From the NCBI GenBank assembly GCA_935421135.1, contig OW285189.1, positions 7,833,072-7,897,071 on the forward strand: 64,000 nt of DNA, read 5' to 3'. The notes beneath the pieces were generated by a model. That model did no database searches. It was not told the DNA's origin and was given only the letters and a program-made list of their open reading frames with translations. Numbering within the stretch: position 1 is the first letter of the stretch; every line of letters begins with the position of its first letter. The DNA comes from Bugulina stolonifera (Eukaryota; Bryozoa; Gymnolaemata; Cheilostomatida; Bugulidae). Positions 31,865-43,800 of this stretch are shown here, one piece after another. Both the position numbers and the translations under genes were made by a program.

Positions 31865-32640
31865 TCATGTGCAGAAATATTTTAAACAATGACAATGACT
31901 AATTATTTTTCCATAAATCTCACAAATTAAAGTTACTGAGTTACAATTACTAGGGCATGCACTCCACCTTGCAACAGTTACTGGGTCTTTTGCAACAGTT
32001 ACTGGGTTCTCTGGAACAGTTTCTTCGGTTGCTGGATTCTTCTCGACAGTTATCTCAACAGCTATGGAGCGTGTCTGAACTGTGGCTTTACTATTCTCTA
32101 TAGCAATGCTGTTGTCCTCTATATCCGTCTTCCTTCTTACCCTTCTTTCATCAACTTCTACTCCCAAGGCTTGGCAAGCTCTTCGCAAGATAGTTATCTT
32201 CACTTTCCGATCTTCTAGCTCTCTGAGGACCATTTCTACACTTTATCTGCCAGAAAAATCTGTAAGGACACCGGAGCCTGCACTGTTGTACCTTTGGTTC
32301 AATGAATAGTATTTGCATCGTTAAGTTGGTTGCACCTGTAATTCCTGTTCCTGAGGACCTTTTCTAGAATTTCACTACCAGAGAAATCTGTAAGGGCACC
32401 GGAGCCTGCTGCGCTTATGGTAGACACTTTCTCAAGCTCTTCTTAGGATGGTCATCTCCACTTTTAAATCTTCTAGCTCTCTGAGGACCCTTTCTAGAAT
32501 TTGACTACCAGAGAAATCTGCTGCGCTCATGGTAGACACTTTCTTATTACATCTTTTGTTCAGTGAGGAGTATTGTAACGCTGGCAGCCCTGAACTACTG
32601 GCCTCTGTAACTGATGTCCTTTATGGTATTGGTGACCTAA
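31865..32640 (-). pseudogene. Exon-2-like fragment C' with internal partial duplications
   Basis: Nearly the same as B': the same early TAA, the same partial tandem copies (32230-32270, 32350-32440, 32445-32530) and the same open remainder (32233-31865). It shows that the duplication inside the fragment predates the split of units 2 and 3. Confidence 0.6.
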
Positions 32641-33135
32641 AGGATCGTGGACAAGTAGAGACAAGTCTAGAACTAAAAAATAATAAATACGGTGAATTAA
32701 ATTATCGTCCCAATACAATGATGCAAGAAGTTAAAAGATAATATATATGGTGAATTAAATTATGGTTCTAATACAAAGATGCAGGAAGAAAATCTCAGTA
32801 CAGTATACGAGTGGACAAATCTCTCACATATCATACGGTAGTGCACTCCTTGAACTGCACCACTCATCATAATATGTGACAGTCAGCTGATGATAAAGAC
32901 TTCAATAACGGACTATTCAAGCACATTATATCTTTAGTTCTTCCACAGGCTAATGTAGTTATGCCTGTGTATTATAGCAATACTACTTTTTATTTCCATC
33001 AACAATCAGCACTACCAAGTCTCTTGAAGGCTTACTGCTTCCCAGCAAAGTCAGCGATGCCATGTACTTTACCTGTATATATATATTATAATATACACAA
33101 AACATGCATGCACTATATGGAATAAATATCAATAT

Positions 33136-33935
33136 AATACTATCTCACAAACACTAGGTCTCTTTGATGAGCGAGGAACAGCCTAGATTGGCAAAAATGT
33201 GGAAGCAAGAGTTTGTCTCACTTAGACCATACAGCTGAGGGAGTGCAAATAATTTTAGTCCATGTAAAAGATCAAGGATGTTAAATGCTGTTACACTCAT
33301 TGAACTCTACATTGTTGTTGTTCGTTTAAATTCACAACTATGTGTGTCACTTGAGTATCTTGATTTGACAACCACTACCTTGGTTATTTCTGGTGCTAGG
33401 AAATCATTCCCGCCATGTTGGTAGATAGAAGTAACGTTGAATGGTAAAATATTACAGGTAATACAGATTACTACCGAGATAATCATAGACTTATACATAT
33501 TGTATAACCTACTGTATAACATTTAATCTTCAATTTGGATGATTGTACAAAAATAATGGTGTGGAGGGCCACCTTTTCACCAAGGAGTAAGAAGTACTCC
33601 TTGCTTATCACTAATAGAAAGTTTGACGTATAGCAGGTAATGCAGTGTACGTATACATTATTGTGTCATAGAACATTGCTATACTCTGTTAGAAGTGAAC
33701 CATTTGAGGAGGGCTCATTGATAGAACAGCTTAGAAGTTTGGAGGGTATTAATTCCTCCCATCAAGGTTCTGGTGGAACCCAGGCTGACAGGGTGGTGGG
33801 AGGGACCTGAGAATTCTGAAATGCCTATTTAAGCATTATACAGGACAAGATTTTGCCATTTTATTTTGAAATAATGTGATTCTATCTGTGTCTGAGCCTG
33901 GGTGTTGATACTAAGAAGTTTCTGCCTTGAAGTCA
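33136..33935. repeat. Spacer block R, copy 3
   Basis: Closer to copy 0 than to copies 1 and 2. It keeps CACCAAGGAGTAAGAAGTACTCC and the longer minus-strand frame (33522-33307, MLYSRLYNMYKSMIISVV). Two classes of block R therefore exist in the cluster. Confidence 0.7.
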
Positions 33936-34130
33936 ATCACTGTGAACAGTTTCAATTGCTGTTTCACTAACAATCAAAAATTAGCTACTTAATTATTATA
34001 ACAGTAATAATGTTAAACAATTATTATTATTTGTGTATTTGTTTACAAACAGATACCAACACAGTACATACTTGGCATTACTGTAAAACTTCATTAATAT
34101 ACTGTGTGAAATATACAGTGGTGTCAGTAG

Positions 34131-34714
34131 ACAGTAGGCCCATAATATACAAAATAATAAACAAGAGTAGAAGTTGATGTAGATGCAAAGTGATGAACCC
34201 TTTGTTGACACTTGAATTTAAAGGTATATAGTATCATACAAATTTAAATCCATAACAGTGAAATAGTGGTAGTTGTTTGCACTTACATACGGTATAAAAG
34301 GTGATACAGTAGAGATGAGGGCATGTCTGAAGATACATTAAGATATATGTAATAACATAACCTGAATAAGTAAAATATGCACCATACATACTACTATTAT
34401 ATAAAGGTACATTGATTTTTAATTAACTTTCGAAATTTTGGTCTGTCAATATGGGTTAAAAGGGGAGTGAACAAGGCTTCATTTACTTCCGCTCTGTGTT
34501 GTGTTAACTACCACAACCAACTTCCTTACTCAATAATATCATTTCTACAATCTCTTTTTAGTCAAGATGAAAATATATTTTTCTGTGATTGCTTTAGAGT
34601 TCAGATCAGCCCTAGAATCCATGTACAGTAACAGTCGCTATTGTAGCAGCACAGTATCATAAGTATAACATCGCCTCACCACACCATGTGGAGTAAATGT
34701 TTGGTGTTGTATGA
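34131..34714. other. Spacer between tandem unit 3 and liprin-beta, with the liprin-beta 3' UTR
   Basis: AT-rich. The liprin-beta 3' UTR must lie here. An ATTAAA on the minus strand near 34422-34417 is the only poly(A)-like signal I noted, and it is weak evidence. No other gene seen. Confidence 0.4.
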
Positions 34715-34854
34715 TCACACCTGTCTATCCTGTTTCTCGTTCCTATTCAACTCTTTCTTGTACATTGCAACGGCCTCTTTGATACGCTTATCTTCAGCTC
34801 GTGCGTCTATGGGTTCCAGGTCCATGGGGCAGAGGTAGTCTGTGGTGGAACGAC
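34715..34854 (-). CDS. PPFIBP: Liprin-beta last exon
   Basis: 140 nt, beginning DYLCPMDLEP, the liprin-beta C-terminal CPM(D/E)L motif, followed by a short charged helix and TGA at 34717-34715. It lacks the long acidic tail of the vertebrate proteins. Confidence 0.9.
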
Positions 34855-37800
34855 CTACAAATATACAGTTCATTCGTATATCTTCCTGCCTGAGATGACC
34901 TGCTAGACATATCTAGCGATTATACATTGCCTTAGGTGCCTGGATGTGTGCCAGTTTACCTCTTAAAAAAAATTTCTATCTGAGGACATTTTTCATTTAA
35001 ACACAACACAACTTGCAACGCAACTTCATAGGATTTTTGAGGAAATAACTCTTACATTGTATACTTGTAGTAGAGATTACCTTTCTTGAAAGGATTCTTC
35101 TTAGATTTGACTTTCGTGTTTATTTCCAGTCGCAGACCATTTTCTGCTTCTGTTTTGTGGTCGTACTTCTCCTTGCCGATGAGATTAACAAAGTGAGCGC
35201 TGAGGTGTCGCCTTAGTAATGTCTTAGAAGTGGGGATGTTTAGTATAGAGGCTAGATGTTCCACAGTAAACCTTGGCTCTAACATCTACATAAACATAAG
35301 GAATTATACATGTAACACCACATTATGTTATGTAATAGAGCATGCATATGTATGTAATAGGCTGAGATAATTGAAATAATCGACTGCATTTACATCCCAG
35401 TAACTGAAGATGACCTGTCCACAGTTTAACAATGATAAAGTACAATGTATGCCATCAAGAAAGGGAAAGGCCTCCATTCAGTCACAAATGACAATGGAAT
35501 GCTGAGAAATTACCAGAAATACCCAGCATAGCCTTTAGGCAATGAAGCTTTCTGCTAGTTATACAACACTGCTTTTCACCTCACGTGTGGGGTAATCCAG
35601 TGTGATCAGGACCAGGTCACACATAGATGGAACTAGTCAGCACCGCGTGTGCCCAGGATCTTTTGCATGCCTGATTGAATGCACTCCAGTATTTTAGGTC
35701 TTGATCAGAACAGACCCAGCAAGTTAGAGTTAAAAGCTTGCTGAAGGCTTTTTGCCAGAAACGGCCCAGCTGGGATCTGAACTCACAGCCTCCAGAATGA
35801 AAGCTGTGTGCTCTACCAACTGAGCTATATCGACCCCTATTAATATGTTGTATGCCATCAACACCCCTACTAATACACATGTACTTGTACAGGTACATGT
35901 GCTGTATATATAGTGTATAGTGTATGTACATCATATACAAAGTCCAGATGAAGAGCAGATAGTCGAGGTCTATCGATGCATTCATTACAGTTATTAGATC
36001 ATCTCCTTGGGAAAATAAATGCTACTAGCCAGAGCTCTGTACTGTAGATGTATACGTAGGCTATATTGTAGTGAATGGGAGTTATTTGCTCCACCCTGTA
36101 CTGTAACATACCACGACATATTCGTACTTACTATAAGTGCACCATTGACTCCGCTACCACGTAGGTTAGCAGCATATTCACTCAGGTCTATGGACCTTAA
36201 CCACTCCATCACTCTGTGATTGGTCCACAGCTGAGGGTCCTGCGGAGAAGAAGCAGACTGAGAATCTGTAGAGCCTGTGACACTGGGGCGTCTCTTTAGC
36301 GCCGATAAGTCAAAGTTATGTTTGCGTAGAACTTCGATACCCCTTCTTATACTGGAGTGATGAATGGCATTGGTTATCTTCATGTACAGTAGATCTTCCT
36401 GTAGAAGTAGTAATACATTTTGTAATACATATAATAGAAATACAACATGTGTGATACGTACCACAGTAGTATAACATAAATATGTAATATATACCATAGT
36501 AATATAGCTTGTAATATAGGCCCTATACCACAGTAATATAGCATGTGTAATACATACCACGGTAATATAATTGAGCATCCTTGAGTCAACTCTTGCATCA
36601 AAGAACTGATCCTTGTACTGTGGTAGACCAATATCATCCAACCATTTGGAGACCCAGTCTGATTTGAGATTATACAGTAGCTGATCTTTCCTGCTGCCAC
36701 TACGCTCAGCTGTCAAGGAAAGATAAGATGTGTATGTGTATCATGTAGGACAGAGTAGAGGATACACACAAGGTGTAGGTACAATACACTGTAAGGGTAT
36801 ATACAGTGTAGAGGATACACACAAGGTGTAGGTACAATACAGTGTAAGGGTATGTACAGTGTAGAGGAAGAGGCGGAGTTACGGTGATCTGAACATAACA
36901 GTAGAGTGTTTACTACAGACACTCGTAGGAAGGTGCTTTACATCAGCTGCATGTACATTACGTATGAATTATCATTATATAAATAATAACCATGGACAGG
37001 TGGTACAAAATAATGATGTGCAATACATATCAAATAATAACTACATGTGCATGTACATGTATAATATATACATTTTTTAAACTGCATTTTGTATTATATA
37101 CATGTAGCCTATGCATGCACAAGTCTGTACTTGTACATGCAAGGTGTACACAATACGATGTCCAAGTACAAGTATAGGCTTACCTATAAGTACATGTATA
37201 ACACATACCTTCTAACGCAAGGTGTAGTTTCTTACGATGAAGGGGATTACATATTCTCAACTCTTTATCCACCTCCTGAGAGCTGGCCTCCAGGATCTGT
37301 CTCCCCGACTTGTTCCACCTCCTGCACTCTGATGCATATATATTCAACCCCATGCTGTTCAGCCACCTGGCAACCTGTCATACATTGCATACTATTATAT
37401 AACCACCTGATGAGCAAGATGATTCAAAGAATATTCCTTCTATATGCATATACCACTAGTCATGTATTACACATGCATATAATATACAAGTAGGTACATA
37501 ATATACAAGTATTATGCCCTTGTATAGTATAAAAATAATTTATTGTAATTTGAAGTTGTCTTTTCTACTTGAAGCGTCGTTGATTTTTAATCAACTCCTG
37601 ATAACCAAATAATTTTGATAAAAATGGATCAAATTCTCTAAAATCATCTTTCACTTAATATTAACTGCTAATTCACTAAACTAGCGAATAAATAATAATC
37701 CAAAAATGAGAATTCCCAAAGAATCCCTTAGCTATGTACACTGAGTAAACTAAGAATATGAAGAGTAAACACATCCGGGTATTACCAGTAGAATCAACTA

Positions 37801-40800
37801 ACCTCCTCAGCGTCCCACTGCTGAAATGGAGTCCTGGGTTCTTCTAAACCGTGTACTCTGTGGGCAGTGCCTCGGCCCTGAGCACCCCACCCTAACCTTG
37901 GGCCAGCTGTAGCCCTGATTCCACCTCTCTTGAAGGCTCCTGGTTGGTTGGTTCCAGCCTCATCTATTGCTTCCTGAGAAGAACTTCTCTTCAATCTACA
38001 AGTACATGTGGCATACACTGTACATATACAGTAAGTACATGTGGCATACACTGTACATATACAGTAAGTACATGTGGCATACACTGTACATATACAGTAA
38101 GTACATTTGTAATGTATATAATTATACAGTAAGTACATGTGAAGAAATATAACACTGGTGTAGTCTATCATCTATACATACCTTAAGAAGACTGAAGTAA
38201 TACTAAATATTATAATCTGCTATAATACGTGTACAGACAGATACACCTGATTACCAGCCCGTCCTGTTATCCACATTATATAATGTACAGTGAGCTGCCA
38301 ACTTACTAGTTGAATAGTACACAAGCAAACAATATGTCATCTGTACTCTAGATTGTCTATCTGCAACTTACTTTGAAAAGAATTTTCTGAAGCCAGCTTT
38401 CTTCTTCTTGTGTTCATCTTTGGTGTTGATATCCTCCTCATCACTGGTTAGCTCAGGGTCAGCATTCCCGTTAGGGTTCTTACTCACCACCCCGTTTGTC
38501 TGTCCACTTCCTGTTGGCCGTAACTTTGCATTGACACTTGTCTTCCTAGTGGCTGATGGTGTCCTGGCTCCCGTCTATAAAATATACATCTACATTTTAA
38601 ATGGTGCCGTCGGCTATAGAGTAGAAACGTGGGGAGGAGGTATTCACAACCTTTGGTTCCAACAATGTACTCAGGACAGAGCAGATCCAAAGAGAAACAT
38701 CCGATCATTGAACACAATACTTAGGCCCCAGCCAAACAAAAGAGAAGACAAATCTGAAGGGTTGGTTACTGACTACCTCCTATCTCGTACAAAACTAATC
38801 TACTTATTCTAACACTTGTACTTGCATATTAGAGAACATGCTGTGCTACTAACCTCTTTGGCATCACCAATTAGCACTTTGTTAAACTTGGCAGCATCAT
38901 AGCTATTGGATCGTTTTACTGAGGCAGCGGGCTGTGAGGTAGGAGAACCATTGATAGCTGACACTTGGTTCAGCTCATTCTGGTGTTTCTGTCCATCATG
39001 TACTAGAATAAACATATACAGTGCAGCAGCTACGGTAAGACAACTTACACTGTGTACAGCTAACAGAGTTATCCTCTCTTTGTTATAATACAACAGTTTT
39101 ACAGTTATTTATGATATGATTACATGTGCACATACATGTACATACACACATACAGGACATGCTTTCAACATGTTTAAATTGGGTACTTCACTCACATAAG
39201 ATTATGATTGAACTAAATAGAAATAATGGCATAGGCCTAATGTCAGCCACTGACGTCAGCAGGAAAACTGTAGGCAATAGTAATACAGGCCACAAGTAGG
39301 CCACATGTAATATAACACATCCTGTTATAAGTCAAAAACACAAAAATTTAACTAACCTGGCGTACTGGTCATAGCAGGTCCACCATTTTGTCTGATCACA
39401 ACATTAACTAGACCACTGATTGGTCTATCCGTCTGCTCACTCGGTTTAACAGTCCTGTCATTGGTTGAACCAATTGAGTCACTACCAGATGATCGTGGTC
39501 GACCATGAGACTGTAGGATTATCTCCTCCACTCGCTGGTATGTGCTGACAGCTGTTAGACATACATGTATGACATTATAATATATGCACTATATCATTAG
39601 AAGAGATAATAACTCCCATAGCATACATATTATAGTCTCCATGCATGTAGAATAGAACATAACAATTCCAACACTATGAATATCAATACAGTAGGAAACT
39701 GTACACTATGCATAAGTAATGGGAGACAATTCCAATCCAAAGTTACACATCTCAGTTAATAGGGGGAGAGTAGATGTCACTCGAGAGCTGACAAGGAATA
39801 GAAGTACAATATAAGCATAAAGTGAACTCTTCCAATACCTTCTATGTAATACTGTATATATATGACTGTATACATATTAGATTAGGATTCTACTGAAGTA
39901 GAAGGGTTAGATAGGTTTCCCTGCATGTTAGACTAAGAGGAAAGACAACTCTCCTTAGAGGAAATGGTTAGGCACTTTGACCTAAGGTTACACCAAACTG
40001 TAGACCATTTGATACAAGCGAGTTGGGGCTGAGCATAGCTAAGTAATAGTATAGCCCTAGGTCTAAATAACGTTTATTCCCATTTCCATACATAGAGCTA
40101 GGAGCAGTGGCTAACCTCTAAGTGATCGATCTATTGACGCTGGAAGAGAGAACAGAGAGAGATTTAGATTATTGAAGACTGTATTCATAACATTATATAG
40201 TAGTATTATAACAGCAGTGTATAGCCTTTGTACCTGTACGTTTGGTCTCTCTATAAAGGGACGGTGTTGTTATGACCCTGATAGAATAATATCAGTGTTA
40301 AAAAAAAGCTATGTCACTCACCTTTACGTAATTCATTAATTTTTCTGTCTTTTTCTTGACCAGCTGCCACGAGGTCATTAACAGTTTTCTTTAAACTTTC
40401 TAGCTCAGAATCTACAGTCAAGTTAGAGTTTGCATGAAGGCTAATATACATACATTGTATATAATATAGAATAGAACCTCATCTACAATTTGGTTTGCAG
40501 CAGATTAGAACTTAGTCTACGCCTCTCTACATGGATGTGCATGGCACACACACACACACACATAGAGAAAGGTTGGATGCTGGTCGACATGCCGTGCTTC
40601 TGCACACATGCATGCTTTACTAAGCATTTGCCTACCAGATAGTAACATGGCAAGCCCATCCCTCTTTCCTTGCACTATATCACCTTGTGATATCCAGGGA
40701 GTGCGTATTTGGATAAATTAAATTGAACACTTCAAATAACCAACTGGAATATTTCCATGTAAAATTGTGATAATTCCATGTAGAATCAAGACATTTCCAT

Positions 40801-43800
40801 GTATATAATTCAATGCACATAGCCTACATGTACAACACGCACTGGAAAACGAGAACTGGTTTAACAGCACTGCAGGCATAAACATGGAACAAAGGCTAAA
40901 ATGGATAAGAACAAAACATGTCAGTCAGTAACACATCATGCACTGTCTGCTTACTGTGCCGTCTTAGCCTTAGCCCCTCTCTATCCAGACTACCTGCGTA
41001 CCCTGCTAAACATACCGTGTGATATTTTATATTCGGTGGGAAGGGCCAAGTTTGTGTTTATTGTGTATGAGCCAAGGGTAGGCCTACATAACTCAAGTTC
41101 AAGAACTCTTCAATGGAACATCACGTCAAGACAGTATTCCCCAAATATATTTCTGCCAGAGGGAATGTAATACAATCCCAGAAAGTGCAGATATTGAAAG
41201 GTTCATTTCTTAGCATTTAGTCAAACTGGAGAAATTTCTGCGCAATCACAGAAAAGAAGAGAGAAGACAACTTCAATTTACGGATTGATTACTGGGAGTA
41301 CCTACAATGCGAATCGTTTAGACTTACCTGATTCATGTACATGTTTACTTCCTCCGTTCAAGTTATGGTAACCATTCTTATTTATCTGTGTCCTCAGTTC
41401 TGAAATCTCACGCTCCCGTAGTATGAGTTTATCATGCAGATCAAGGACCTGAGTCTAAAATATACACATTATTCTTATAGCATCAGGAGGGGAATAACTC
41501 CCATGACTACAGCTGATTGTGGTTATTTATGAGTGAGAGTATGTACTAGTTAACACAGTACTAATCTATCACTGGTAAGTTTACTTGGCATATCACCAGA
41601 GAATAAAACTAAATACACCACTTAGCCAGGGGAAGTACACTTATCACTTAGATAAGAGTAGAGATTAGCACGTTAACACACATACTATGCACTGTCAGTG
41701 AACAGCTAATAATATTATTGAAGACTCACTGACAATATAGGCAAATGATATACATGTATGCAGTCAATAGAAAGTCTTAAAATAGCTTCTTATAATAAAA
41801 ATCCATATATTTTTCAATATTTAATATTTTAGTTTACTCTAGTACCTCGATTATGCCATTAGTGTTAATACTAGACCAATATCAGACTAATATCACACCA
41901 ATATCAGATTAATATCCTACCAATATCATGTTGTGAAAAACTGGAAGAAATTCTAATATTTGCAGAATTTCCGACAAGTCAAACTTTCTACTGACACACC
42001 CTATTCCAATAAATAAGCAGGTAGCATATACACTCCTCACTGAATGTTCAAATATAAGCTCACATGTTTACATTATATTCAACACTTTCCCAATCTAATA
42101 GTTATGTCATGTTGTCACAGTCCCACTATTTGCACATTCAAACCAGAGGAGTGGACTTTTAATTTACCTACTAGATAAGATTACCATCCAGGCAAGTGGG
42201 GATCATGTTTGCAATTAAAGTACTGCAGTACTAATAGAACAAGACTCTGCTAAATTGTTCCCACATTGTAGGAGCTGATAGCAGAGACTGTGACTATTGA
42301 AATAAGTCTAGCCCTTTACAGTGTCTCACCATGCCACACTCTGTCTCACAGTGTCTCACCATGCCACACTCTGTCTCACAGTGTCTCACCATGTCACACT
42401 CTGTCTCACAGCGTCCCACCCTGTCATACCTGCAAGCCTTCATATCTGTCTTTGTAATCCACCTTCTCAGATTCTGCAGTTTGTAATCTTAGCCTCAGTT
42501 CTGCAACCTCTGCCATTAAGTCCAGTTTGTGAGACTCCATATACGTCTTGTTAACTTGTTCCTAAAGAACAGCAATCATAGGCTATGAATAGAAACCAAG
42601 CGTGTTGTCTTGTAGGTGACATTTTCGTGTTTGACTACTTTTTTGGAATATCATTCCATGTCAGTAAATCCACCGATTAGGTCTACCAATGGACACCTGG
42701 GGTCACATGCCAGCCTATCATCTACAACACACAAACACTAGACACAACGCACCCAGTTCTATAGTTCTAGACTGCAGATGATAGTATCAAGGGATATCAC
42801 TTTTGATCACCTGAATGAAAACTTCCTTTACATATGACCGTTTTGAAACCACTAAAATCAAGAAAACTAATTTATACATCCAGCTATATATCACTCCCTC
42901 TACCAGATCAGAAGAACTCCTGAAAGCAAAACAAAAATTGAAAAATTTCTCCTAACAAGCAACAACCCTAAATCTACGTATTCCCAAATAGCGTTGGCGA
43001 TTGGCACCTAAGTTTATGGACAAAACACAGTCTATGAAAGTTCACCAACAGAAATAACAGATAACATGACTGTTAGCAATTACTATTTGCCATTTGACCA
43101 GCAACATTCAGTGCTATTGCATTGCTGATGGGAAACTTTTCATGTAATGGCATAATTATATAAATTTCAAAGCTTATACAACTGGCCCAGGGCAATAGCA
43201 TGCCTACAACACTGATATACTGGGGGAAACTTTGAGAAAGTGCAATAATCAAGTAGAGGAGAAACTGTTAGTGGGAAAGTTGTGGAATACTAGTGTTATC
43301 CATGTGTACTAACAGTACTAGAGCTGTCCAACTGATTACTACTGGTATAGTTGATGCTTATCAACATTATGACAAAGAGACTTCAACTAAAGTCAAACAA
43401 TCCTAGGGGGATTATCAACCAAGGAATCATGAGTGAGAACTAAACTAATTGCATGTAGAGAGCACTGTGGTGGTAGTTATCTCCCCTGCACAATTATAGT
43501 GTTGAATCAGACTAGACGTCACTAGAGTGGTTGAACATATTATTATGGTTGAAAACCAGAAAATGTCAATATAAAACAGACACAGGTTCAAGCCCCAGCT
43601 ACCGCTGAGCTAGAAGAGCTAGATAACACATAACACTACCCAGCAGGATATTGCTACCACACAGACCATTCAGAGGTCTTTGACTGGTACATACGCATTT
43701 ATGTAGGAAACTGGTGACAGTCTACCATATGTTCAGCTACATAAATATTTTACGCAGTAAAAGTAAAATATGATATTTTGAAATCATAATTAAATCTTAC

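Larger units (their letters stand above)
28715..34130. repeat. Tandem unit 3 (truncated on its right side)
   Basis: Satellite (about 9 copies), gene C, fragment C', then block R. Similarity to units 1 and 2 ends near 34130, just after TATACTGTGTGAAATATACA, which marks the right border of the cluster about 585 bp from the liprin-beta stop codon. Confidence 0.8.

Noticed and set aside
35770..35837. tRNA gene
   Set aside because: Boxes A and B are present, but the acceptor and T stems do not pair and the anticodon arm is poor; a SINE head explains it better.
37089..37493. 134-codon plus-strand frame over liprin-beta exon 13
   Set aside because: It is mostly the antisense of the SAM1 exon and its introns.
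40901..41170. 89-codon plus-strand frame in liprin-beta intron 6
   Set aside because: No recognised motif, no splice support, lies in intron sequence.
43580..43625. tRNA-like sequence (GGTTCAAGCCCCAG next to GCTGAGCTAGAAGAGC)
   Set aside because: The box-B-like and box-A-like words are in opposite orientation and too close together; at most a scrambled SINE remnant.
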